Shown here piece by piece: positions 45,247-56,341 of a stretch of 64,000 nucleotides of DNA (positions are counted from its first letter, which is position 1; every line of letters starts with the position of its first letter). Location of the stretch: NCBI GenBank assembly GCA_900291925.1, contig UWYS01000007.1, positions 124,001-188,000 of the forward strand, in the 5' to 3' direction. The position numbers and the translations under genes are program-made. Source of the stretch: Thecaphora thlaspeos (taxonomy: Eukaryota > Basidiomycota > Ustilaginomycetes > Urocystidales > Glomosporiaceae). The notes beneath the pieces were generated by a model. That model was not told the DNA's origin, ran no database searches, and saw nothing but the letters and a program-made list of their open reading frames with translations.

Positions 45247-48200
45247 TTACCTAGACAAAGACGACGTCTGCTGCTGCTTCTGTGTCGAAGTGCGACGACG
45301 CTCCGCAACCGTGGCATCCAGCTGTACTGCCCTCTTCCACGTCTCGACCGTCAGCGTCTTTTCGCCCATCGAAATGGCTAGCAGCCTGCAGCGCGCGCAA
45401 AGGAAAGAGCAAGAGCGAGTGACAAGCACGTCCAGTCAGCAAGGAAACTCATTCGCGAAACGGTACCACATCAGAATGACTCACCGGACAAGCGCCATGC
45501 GTCTCAACAGATCCTCCTGTCCCAGCTCGTTCTTATCATTCTTCCTCGCCTCTACAAACTCCTTCTGGATGTGCTCGCTAATCTCTTCCGGGATCTTGAA
45601 CTCTTTCGCCGTCTCGAGCGTCCGCGCAGAGAGGAGGAACCTGCGCCATCCTTGCAACTTCGTCTCCTCTTCCTCCTCCTTTGTCGCTTCCACTTCGCCG
45701 TAAAAGGCAAAGGCGTCCGTTGCGGTCGAGTCGAGAGGACACTGGATGTCAAAGGGTAGGAAGGACTTGCCCTGGCTGAGCAGGAGGATGTTGAGGTCTG
45801 TCTCGAACTCGAACTCCGAGTAGGGGAAAATGTAGGGTAGCTTGTGCGTCTCCAGGACCGAGGAGAGGGATTTGATGTTGCGAATGCCTGGTGCAACGAC
45901 GAGGCGAAGCGAGAAAAGCAGGCGAACGTCAGACCGAGGCAACAAGAACACTGTATAGCACAGCATCACATCACATCGCACCACAGAGCGACAACGCACC
46001 ATTCTCCTTGAGCTCTCCCTCTTTCATCGTTCCTTCGTTGACGACCAGCATGGTCCCGTTGACGAGCTGCAACCTTCCGGCCTCCAGCCCCGTCTCGCCT
46101 CCTGAGCTGCGCGGGCTGAAGCTCTTCTTGCAATGGTTGAGGTCCCTGAGGTCCATCGAGATGTCGACGACCGAGGGAAGCAGGTTCGAGAGAAGCTGCG
46201 AGATCTTTGTCGACACTGCGCCTGCTGCGGGCGGTAGCGGGAAGCTGGAAAGGTTGACCGTCAGAGCGCCGAGGGCGAGGCTGGCCCGTCGCGAGTGGCT
46301 GTGTCGATGCCAGAGGACGAGGTGGTCAAGACGTGACAAGCAGTCGCCTCCGTCAGCAATCAAGCTGGCGACATGGAATCCATGGCACACTCCACAACGA
46401 ACTCACATCCGGGCAACAGCGGCAAGCAAGACTAGCTCCGCGGCCACCTTGTCGCCACCCAGGCCGGTCGCGAGGTAATCGATCAGAGCAGACCTCTCAG
46501 CCTGGTCGCAAGGGCCAGACGGCCCCGCTGCGTTCAGGTCCATCGTGTCGAAAAAGAGGGCGTGAACGCAGGGAACAACAGGCGCGGAGCTCGCACCAGC
46601 TGGCCCTGTCGATCCCGTCTCCTGCCACTCGGCGTGAAAAAGGCTGTTGAGAATAGTCGAACGGGCTGTTGTCAGTCAGACGGGAACGGCCAAATAACGG
46701 TGACAGGGCAAGGGTCGTCCTTACTCACGAGGCGGTGTCGAGGATGCCGACTATTTCAACCATCTCGGTGGTCTTTAGCTTCTCGGCCGCGTCAACATCG
46801 TAGAACTTCGGGCGGCGAGCGAAAACAAAGCAGCGAATCTCCTGAGTCAGCTCAGCTGCTGCTCAACATCGCTGTTGAACCCTGTCGCGCGACCCGCCAC
46901 TCACCTTGACCAGACCGCCGACGTGTGACTCCTCAGGCAACGGAGCCTTCTGTGGCAAGGGGTCGTCGTACGCAAGAGCCTCGGAAGACGACTCAGACGT
47001 GGTGGCCTTCTCGGCCTGCGAGCTGCTGGCAGCTGGCTCGTCGCCCTTGTCCTGGACGCTGCTGCGCAACTCCGCCATGGCGGCCTCGATGCCGACCTCG
47101 AGCTCCCGCTTCATGCCGGCCATGGCCTCGTCACGGGTCCCGGGACGCTTGCCGAAGCAGTCTGTGCCCACGCGCACATTGTCGCTTCCGACCATGACCG
47201 CTACCTCGAGGTCGGCCGACATGCCCATGCTGAGCTCGAGGCCACCGGTGGGATCGTCGCCGTCTCCCTGACCAGCGGTCAGGAGCTGCGAGTAAGCCTC
47301 CTTGATGTGATCGGCCTTGCTTTCCTTGACCTCTGAGGAGGAGCGGAGCAGCGCGACGAGATTCTTGCGCGTCTGGATCAGCCTTTCGAAGTCCGGGTTG
47401 GCGTTGACGAGGTCGTTGACGCCCTTGGCCTCGTCCGCGGCGGAGGTGTTGGCGCTGTTGGCGGCGGCGCCGATGGTCATAACGCCCTTGAGGCGGAGGC
47501 TGGGGCATTTCGTGATGACGTGGACGGCGAGGTCCAGGAGCGGGCGGGAGGCGTCGTCAACGTTGTCGGCGTCGATGGGCGGCTGTCCGCTCTTTGCGTC
47601 TTCGCCGCTGGTGTTGACCTGCAGGTAGACCTGTAGCGGCTCGTCGCGCTTGGCTGCGTCGGGCGAGCTGAGCGCCTTTTGGAGAACGTTGGCTGCCTTG
47701 ACCGAGTCGAGCGTCTCGAGCAGGTAGAGGTTGGGAATGGAGGCGAGCAGCTTACCCTTGTTGCTCTGGAGACCGCCGACAAAGTGCCAGCGGATCTCTC
47801 GGGGCAAGACCTTGGCCTTGTCCACCAGCTCCTGGACGTAGTTCTCGCCGAAGTGGAGCTGTTTGGCGTGACGGTGTGCGGCAAGGATGGCCGAGGGCGG
47901 GTGGAGCTTGGAGACTGCGACGAGCCGCGGCTCCTTGCCGCTACCGCCGACCTTTTTGCCCTTTTCGACCGCTTCGCGTATCCTCTGCCGCACCTCTTCA
48001 ACCCTCTTTGGCGACTCGAGCTTGTCGAGCAAAGAGGTGGACGCCATCTTGCAGCTTAGCTCGTCGTCGGCCGTAGTACGGTCGCCGCCTCGCGAAGAGG
48101 ATGAGGCGGTGGAGGCGGAGTTTTCCTCGCTCCAGGCCTTGCGAAGCCACCTGCTTCGTCCCGGAACAGAGACGGCGTATACGACAGTCCTCTCGCCGAG

Positions 48201-48602
48201 CTTGGAGTTTTCGAGCTGGTCGAGGTCGTCGGACTCGTTGTGGGCGGCGGCAGTATTCTCTGCGCCAAAGAGGCCGCAGTGTGCCGTCTGGCTGTCGTTG
48301 CTGGAGGCGAGGAAGACCTCTGTGCCGAGCGCGGTGTCTTGTACCATGCACCTCCATCTGACGAGCCTGCCGGGGGTGGATGAGGTGCTACGGTCGTGCT
48401 GCTGGAGGAGGGGCTGTGCTACGGCCTCGGAGAGGAGGGGTACCTTTAAGCGGGCATCGGCGTGGGAAAAGATGGTGCGAAAGTGTTGCTGAACCTGACG
48501 AGCAAAGGCGGCGGGCGACTTGTCGTGAGCTTTTTCGAAGAGGGACTGAATGAGCTCGGATGGCTTGGTGAGAGCGTGGGTGAAGTCGGTGTCGGGGACC
48601 AT
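45247..48602 (-). CDS. MCM-binding protein with an internal PLP-homeostasis (YggS/PROSC) domain
   Basis: Six exons (48602-46905, 46805-46729, 46643-46407, 46298-46000, 45887-45485, 45385-45247) give 950 residues. MCM-binding protein (ETG1 in plants) handles MCM complexes in replication. Residues 1-185 match its N-terminus (VRWRCMVQD; ERTVVYAVSVPG; WLRKAW). Exons 2-6 match its C-terminal half (MVEIVGILDTAS; VPCVHALFFDTMDL; LALGALTVNLSSF; EFETDLNILLLSQGKSFLP; LVRLLAISMGEKTL). Between them, residues about 186-486 are a full YggS/PROSC barrel: RLVAVSKLHP with the PLP lysine (Lys232), LHFGENYVQEL, IRWHFVGGLQSNK, LELSMGMSADLEVA and VRVGTDCFGKR. Exon 1 is open across all of it, and all five splice phases agree. 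An in-frame ATG at 48761 would add a basic, presequence-like leader of 53 residues; the inner domain has its own well-placed ATG at 48047. Confidence 0.86.
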
Positions 48603-48761
48603 GTTGCGGCGGTTGACGTGGGAGCGCCTCGCCTCGCTGGGCGGTGGTGGGAGGTGCGCGAACGGTCGGGCGAGGAGGCGATGAGGGGTGGTTGTGAGGG
48701 CGACGCGTCGGAGTGGTGATGAGAGCAGTGGTAGTGGTGGTGTGGTGAGGGTGCTGTACAT

Positions 48762-51700
48762 GCTCCTGCTGGTGAGGGCGAGGAGGGGATGGTTGAGGCA
48801 AAAGCGTGGTGGCGCCGGTTGGCAAGGGGGATGACGGATGACGGATGATGGATGGCGGATAACGGATAACGGATGACGGTGCTTTGTCGCGCGCTTCTCC
48901 ACTTCTGCGCCGTTGTTCGGAAGCGAGCCTCTGCCAAGCCACAGCCAATGTAACGTAACAATCATAATCCACCCTCCACCGCCAGACAAACAACAAAACA
49001 AAAAAAGACGGCGAAATTCAGAGAAAAATCCAGCCGCTCCCGCGTCCACGCCACGGCGATGACCAACGACCTGTCGCAACGACCAAGCAGCATCCCTGCT
49101 GCATACCTACATCGCAATGTATGATCTCTCTCTCCAATTATACAGGACCCTCTCGCACGACAGAATATTTCCTCCAGTGCCACTACCCGCAGCTTACCCC
49201 ACGGCGCCCACTTGGCCCGCCCGTGTCTCGCCTCTCGAGGCCGGATGACCGATTCCGTCACACACTACCCCACATTTGCGACAATCGCTAGAGGCGATCC
49301 CATGTTTCATCCACGAAAAGCCCCGCCCGGCGAGGGTTGATCTTTGAACCGCTACCCGTGCCGGCTTTCATCGACGCGGACTAACTTGGCCTGGGCCAGC
49401 GCAAGACGATCAAGTTCTTTCTCAGCTCGAGGCGTCTCGACGCGTTGGGCAACGCAGCAACGCAACGACGACACCCTCGCACCAAGGCGGCCTGCACCAC
49501 CTTCTCTTTCGAGCCAAGAGGACCAGCAGCACCATGTCACGCATCCGCTTAGCTCAAACCTGGACGATCCTCGGCGATGGTCCAGAACATGCCTCTGTAT
49601 TGCACTTGTCCACCCCTCTCCTCATTTCTAGAACGTTCAGCCCGTGCGCATCCATCTCTTCGCCCAGAGAAGGACCCATGAGAGTGTATTGTACGCTGTG
49701 AGCTGATGACGACAATGGCAAGTGCCTCTACGTACAGACGCCAGCCGACTTGGGCGACCAACCACGAAAGGCCTCAGTCATGGAACCTTGCATCACGGTC
49801 TCCTCTTGCCCGGATCAAGATACCTGGAAAACGCAACGGAACAGCTCACCGGTCCTGATCTGGCAGCCTGTCGAGGAGTCCAAGGTTTGGTTGTTGCAGA
49901 AAGGACAGAGGGGGTTGCATGGCGACCCATCGCCATCTCCGCTGTTGCTGTACTGTCGTCCTTACATATGCCCATCCCCGGCCCCCCTTCCGCCTTTTCG
50001 TGCCCTCCTTGCTCCGGCTGCGCTCTTGTAAATAGCCGCTGCAAGCCGCGGTGTGACTGTACTGTACCACACTTCATCGCTGCACCGATGTCGTGGGTCA
50101 TCATAGAGCACGGTGGGCATAAGGACGAGTACAGTACTGTAGTAAGTACTGTCAAGCGGTGGAAGCGTCCGCGTGTTGAAGAATAAATCTGATATGTCGC
50201 GACGGACGGGCGGGCGAGCGCCAAGGGTCAGCTCGACGGACGACGTGTCGACACGCCTCCTGTATCGGCGCTAAACCTTGTCAGCTTGCCGCTAAGTTAT
50301 AGCGTGCACCCTTGAGAACGACCTGCCTGTTGTGGAACACCATCTCCACTCGTCGTGGCCGTTCCCTTCCACAGACGGCGTGAAGAAGGCGGCGCGTGTC
50401 CAGAGTGGACCGTCGCGTTGACGACCGCCCCACCTGTCGTCGTCCTGGACAGACGCGCCTCGTTCTCCGTCGAAACGTTTTCGAAGAACCCTCCCCGACT
50501 TCTGCGTCTCAGGACTTTCAGCAACAGCTCCATCTGCATCTTCCTCCAAAGATCCAGGTCTTACCCTTTTCGACGGTCTCGGCCATCTTTCATACGAAGT
50601 CTAGGGTGGGATTTGGTGCTGAGGAGTCGGGACATCGGTCAGCCGTTGTGATCGACCGCCAGATCAACGTCCACGAGAGAGGGCCCCGACGGTACGGTGC
50701 TCCACCACCAGCGAACAACACTTCCACACTAAAGGGCGCGCGCCTGCAGACCAAACAGCGGAGTCCGTAAATTAGAGACACCAACTCGCCGGCAACCAGC
50801 ACGGACAGGAGAGGGAAACAAACAGCATAGAATTGAAGAGAGGTTGCCGAACTTCGGGAGGAGTCGCTGCGAGCTCCCAGCCTAGGATGTAAGTATTGAA
50901 AGGATTGATAGGGAAGCTGCGGTTAGCCAACGACACAACTGATGTAGTCGTCTACTCACAAAGACTAGGTTGAAGTTGTCCAATTATTCTTGTTGCTATT
51001 CCGTGGATAAAGGACGTCTCTGTGGCAGGTTGGGTGTGCAGCACGGACAGCTGTCAAGAGGGTAAAGTAGGTGTTGACTTGAGTCAAGTTGAAGGGAAGC
51101 AAGAAGAGAAGAAGCCAAACCTCTTGGAAGTGGGATGAAGAGATGATGATTTGATGAGGAGAGAGACGTTGACTAAGCCTATGAGTCACTGACTATATAT
51201 ACAACTTGTCGTCCACCCAAGGTGGATCCTGGTACTCGTATAGCGTGGCCTTGCTATACGGAGAGTCAGGACTTTGTTGTCCACAACAGTCAGCTACGGG
51301 CCATACTTGACATCTATCTAAGGGGGAAGACAAAGGGAAGACGTGAGTGGCTACGGAGGGATGCCTTCTGTAGCCAATTGTTGGATTTTGCCGGTTCGGT
51401 CAAACTCGACGCCGACCCGTTGAAGTCCGATGCGTCCCCCTGCATATTGACTCCGGCTCCCGTGTCCCCGACAAGTCTCAACTCCCTTTCTATCGGGGTC
51501 GAGACGTCAGGTACGGGTCAGCGTCGATTCTGCAGGAACCGTTGGCATCCTGCTGTGGTCGTGCATGCTCCAGTGCGTTTAGTTGGAGGAATGTTTCAAC
51601 AGTAAGGGCCCGGCTGGACGAGCGCCGCGTGGTAGCGAGGCACGAGCGCAATGCGCGTGAGAACAAAGAAAGGAGCAAGTACATGACGACGAACGGACTG

Positions 51701-54700
51701 CGAAGGGGAGGAGGATGGGCAAAAAGAAAGACTACCGGTGTGTGGACGACGACGGCAGGGAGGAGAAGATGGTGGGAGAAGAGAAGGAGAGGCGACGAGA
51801 TCGTGGGAAGGTGGGCTGCCTCGTCGACAAACTGGCGTCCGGCGCGCACGTGATCGAGCGCCCGACACTCAATATTCATCCGTGTCGTCGTTCCTGCCGC
51901 CTTACGATGAGCTGGCATAAAGGCTCCCTGCTTGTGGCAGCTTGCGCTCGAAACAGCATCGAGAATGTGATTGTCGCTGCTCATTGTGGACATCGGCAGC
52001 CGACGGCAAGATCTCTCTACTCTGTACGTACTTAAATGCGTACCACCACGCTTCTGGGGCGTGATGCGATGTCTCTTGCTTCACCACATCGGGAAGGGTT
52101 GGAAGAGAAGGAAGAGCGAGAGCAAATATTCGATCCTCCTCCTTGCTCCTCGATACGCTGACTCGTTGACGACCTCATCGCGACGATATCCCCGAGAACT
52201 GGTCAGCTCTTGTGCTACTTGGAAGTGATTTATCAGGTATCCTCTACATACTGTACGTTGTTGCTCAGTCAGCCCATTCAACCAGTCCGTTGAGTCAAGC
52301 CATGAAACGGTCTCGCTCGACAGACCACGACGCCGACGTCGATTACAGCGCCCAGTACCTGCTTGCGGCTGTCGTCAGTACCGGGCGATGAATGTCGCTA
52401 TGTATGTCGTCGGAGAAGAGATAGTAGGACGTGTCTGATCGTCTGGCCTGCACCCTTGCATCCGAAAGCCTCGGCCTCGCTGGTCACAGTGAAGCCATGT
52501 CGACGTGGTCATGAGGTCAGGCGAGCCGATGAACTGGTACTGTACAGTACGGCCCACAGCTACGTGTGTCGCTGCGAAAAGACCCGTTGCCATCCGGTGT
52601 GCAGGTACGTTGCTCTGCTCGGGACCCATGCTTTTGTGGCCGAGTGAGCGGACGAGCGCCACCATCTTCGTCGGAGGGGGAGAGAGAGGGGGAATATGGG
52701 GAAAGGAGGGAGGGAGGCGGTGAGGTGGCGTCGGAACGGGTTCGGGAGCAAGGTACGGCAATATAATATCGGCCGGTTGCTCTTGACAGCCGTTGCTGCT
52801 TTGGCGTCGTCGCTGTCGCGTCTCTCACGTCGCTTGTACAGTATTGACAGAGTCGAGAGCCGCGAATCAAGGGTCCTCGTCGGCCAATTGGCGTGGGCCG
52901 TTTGCCTTTGACAGCGGGAGATGTCATCGGCTCTCGTTGCCGGGGCTTTGCTTTCTTCGGCTGGACCGTATCGCTTCTCGTCAAGCGTCTCTGGGCGATG
53001 GCCACGCTGTTGCAAACCCGTCGGATGGACCTTGGAGGGCTGACCAGCTCGTCAAGCCTACAGTAGCTCAACAAGACATCTAGATGATCGTTGCTGCCTG
53101 TTGTGTCGACGAAGGACAAGGAAGAGGAAGCGAGATGAGCCCGTACAGTACAGTATGTACCGTACCGCATCTCTTCTGCTAGCGCTTGAACCTCCTCCAC
53201 CATCGGGAAGCCCCTCGCAGCGTCTGCATAGCGCACGCGCGAGTTGACGGTGCTGAGTTTGAGTGCCGGTGGCAGCAGGAAACTGGAACAGTGAGACAGG
53301 ACTAGGTTTGCTCCGGGGCTTCTTGTTGCTTCGCTGAAGGGACAGCGTGGTCGAGCGGAGCAGCACCACCACCATGATTACTACTCGTGCGATCTAGCCT
53401 CATCTGCCCTTTGTGAAAGCGCAATGTCGACGACGTGACTTTGCCCTGCTCAACGTGGCTCTATCTGACCGCCTCCATCTAGTCTGAGAAAGCGGTGGTG
53501 GTGGTGGCGGCGGCGATCAACCTGAACATTGGGTTTGCGGTCTAAGTCGCGGCCAACTTCCAACCTCTGTGCAGAAGCGCATGAGCGTGCTGTCACGATC
53601 TTACCAACGCTGTAGGATGATGATATCAGACTGGGAATAACGGGCCTATACATACTGTACAGTACAAGCTCTGGATCAATGGGCGGCGGCGGCTGAAATG
53701 GCGGGTGATGAGGAGGGGTAGCGGGGATGAGGAAGCGCAGGACGTGACAGGATGGGCGCCAAAGCCGCGCAGCGCGCACAGCTGCCGACGGGCCCACAAG
53801 CCATCTCAGCCGTCCAAGTGGAACGATGGGTGGGCAAGCAGCTACATAGACCACGACCACTTCGGCCGTGACCGTCCCCCCTCGTTTCCGGGTGAGGCGG
53901 TGAAGCAACGCCAAGAAGCCCCCCCCCCTTTTCCCCTAAGCGTGTTGTACTGCGTTCGATCTTCCAAGCTGGTGCTTGATGGTAGGAGGCCCAGGAAGCC
54001 TTCTATCTTTGGGTTTTGTTTTTGCTTTCGAAACGCTCGTGCCGGCTTCCCTTCCTTGCGGCGGACGCACGGACGCACGGACGCACAGACGAACGAACGG
54101 ATGGACGATCATGCTGGCCCTACGTGGGTACTGTAGGCTGATATTGCCTTTTTCCAGGGGCGATGCCGCATACACCGCGCTGATCGCATCCGACGGCGGC
54201 AGCCCTCTTCTCTGTCCCTCTCCCCTCTCTCTCCTTGTCCCCCTCCCCTTCTGTAGGGTCTTGCTACTTGGCTCTGTCCGTACCAGGTCGACGTGATGGA
54301 GGGCCCCTCCGTTTCGTCGGTGACAGAGCGGCTGTCCCATCCGTTCTGTCCCAGTGCCCGTCCCTCTGGAAAGCAGTAATCGTAGGTAGTGTGAACGCAG
54401 CGTGGGATGGGGCGTCGGCTACCTCGGACAGATATGAACGCAAGGGTGCGCGCGCACAGCGATCCGGCTGCCTCGGCCCACGCCGTGCTCTCGTATGGCG
54501 AGGACGCGACGAGACGGCCTCCTCCCTGCCCGATGGGACGGCCGTCTGCCATTTACTACAGTCGTGTGCAGATCAATAGAGACGCGAGGAAAAAAGTCAA
54601 GATCACTACCTCCACTTACCTTGGCACCGGTAAGGGGTACGGTAGTCGAGCAAGGCGCCCAAGGTAAGTGGAGGTAGTGATCTTGGCGATCACTCAAGAT

Positions 54701-56341
54701 CACTACTCCTAGGGTCCCTCTCAGCCTTTCTTTTTTCCTCGCGTCTCAATTCATCTGCACACGACTGTAGACTTGGATTCAAGATTTGGCTGTACCCCAC
54801 GACAAGGCAGCTGGTGGGACAACTACAGTACACATACAGAGTATGGTACATACAGACGGCCGCGGTCTACGCGCTGTCAGGTCAAACTTTATCCTCTACA
54901 GAACCTGGATATTTCAAGCTAGGGGCGAAGAGGCCGTACTGTAGCTACGTGTCCTAAGGGAAATCAGTCTGCCCACCCAACCCCTTGAATGCCCCTCGAC
55001 GAGTACCCCTGGCTTCTGGCGATGGCCGGCTTTGGGAGCCTCTCGCCGTTGGCCATCGGGATCGCCGTCCGGAACAATCGAACAAAGACAGCCCCTTGAT
55101 CCATGTCCTCTCCCCTGTACTGTAGCGTCGACAGACCGTACGCCTCGAGATGGCGCTCCGGCGCCAAATATCGAGTAAGCTTGTCGACGACGCTAACCCA
55201 CCCACCCCAGAGTGGTCTCACCACTTTACTTGGTAGTTACATGCTTCACGGCATCCTGCGCGAGACCCTGAATATTCACCTATCCTACATACCTAAGTAA
55301 GTGTTTCCGCCTTGTCCTCTGCGATATCGTGCATCGATACTCTTTTTGCGCCTTCTGTCCGTGCCGTCGACGGCTCGCCTCGTCAAAGCCGCCGCCGTCG
55401 TTCACCCCTTACCATCCCTCGTGAGGCATGTGTCCCTCCTGCCCCCGATCTTGCCGCCTGCTCTCCAGCCCCTTCCTGCCCGTCTGTCGGTTTGCCCTCC
55501 CTTGCCTGGCCTCCCGTTCATCCGCATCCCCCTCCGCTGTTGGACATCGCCATACTCGCCGTATGTACCGCGACTTGCAGCAGCAACGGTTTTCATGCTT
55601 CCTCCTGCTCCTGCCCTCTTTGCTTTTGCCCTGCCTTTCCCATCATCCCCTGCCGCCCAAGCTTTCGCCCAGACCCATCCCAACCCGTCCGCTCCCAGAC
55701 GCCGCACCGACGGCGCTTTGATACTGGCCCGTTGAGCCCTCCGCCGCCGCTGGTCGCATCTCCATCGCATTCCGCCATATAACACTGACTCCGGCCTGTG
55801 TTGTCACCGACAAAGGTCCCCCCTCACTTTTGCCGCTCCTTTCCCCCAACCTCGACACCAGCGTCCCCATCCCCCTCTCCCCCCCATCTCGTTCCCCCAT
55901 CCCCGCCCCTCCCCCTCCCCACTACCAGGATCATCTTTATCTCTTCCGCCACCGCCGCGTCGAAGAGAACACCTTAACACGAACGCTAAGGGAGACCAAA
56001 TACGGCCATCTTGTCGCTTTCTACCACCGCTCCGACCTCTGACCTCATCTGGCACTACCTTTCGTCCCAGCCCTTCTATTCCGCCTATTGTCTTGACGGC
56101 ATTTATTCGACGACTTCCACTTGATATCGAGGCCTTATTTGCCCTTAACCCCGCCCTTGCTCGCCTTGACTGCCGCATTGAATCTTAGAGCCTACCTAGT
56201 CGACGTAGCTTTGGCTGAGTTGCCAGCATCCATTACCTCTTCCGCCCGCCCTCTGCCTTTCCTGAGAGCCGGCTGAACCTCGACGAGAATCCCGCCCCGC
56301 AACCCTCGCGCACAGCAGTCACGCGTCGCTCGACCGTGGAC
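48762..56341. other. gene-poor tract with short palindromes and simple repeats
   Basis: 7.6 kb in which no ORF looks like a conserved protein. It contains about a dozen TACTGTA/TACAGTA heptamers between about 50050 and 55125, several as longer palindromes. Other features are a small perfect inverted repeat (cgtatagc/gctatacg) at about 51238-51261, a GGACGCAC minisatellite at about 54060-54092 and the foldback element at 54556-54770. From about 55300 to 56341 the strand is pyrimidine-rich and is probably the long 5' leader of the TEA-domain gene. A TATATATA element lies near 51193 without a convincing gene after it. Confidence 0.5.
54556..54770. repeat. foldback element, 215 bp imperfect palindrome
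   Basis: The ends are perfect 18-bp inverted repeats (ctacagtcgtgtgcagat at 54556-54573; its complement at 54753-54770), continuing with few mismatches through gagacgcgaggaaaaaag. An inner pair follows (caagatcactacctccactt and its complement), meeting near 54630-54660. The right arm carries about 44 extra bases, including a second small hairpin built on tagtgatcttg. No ORF. It could be a MITE-like or foldback transposon, or a hairpin RNA source. Confidence 0.8.

Noticed and set aside
45971..46390. separate small minus-strand gene
   Set aside because: It is exon 4 of the MCMBP-like gene read through its introns.
51222..51605. 127-codon ORF after a TATATATA element
   Set aside because: No conserved features, no introns or signal; likely chance.
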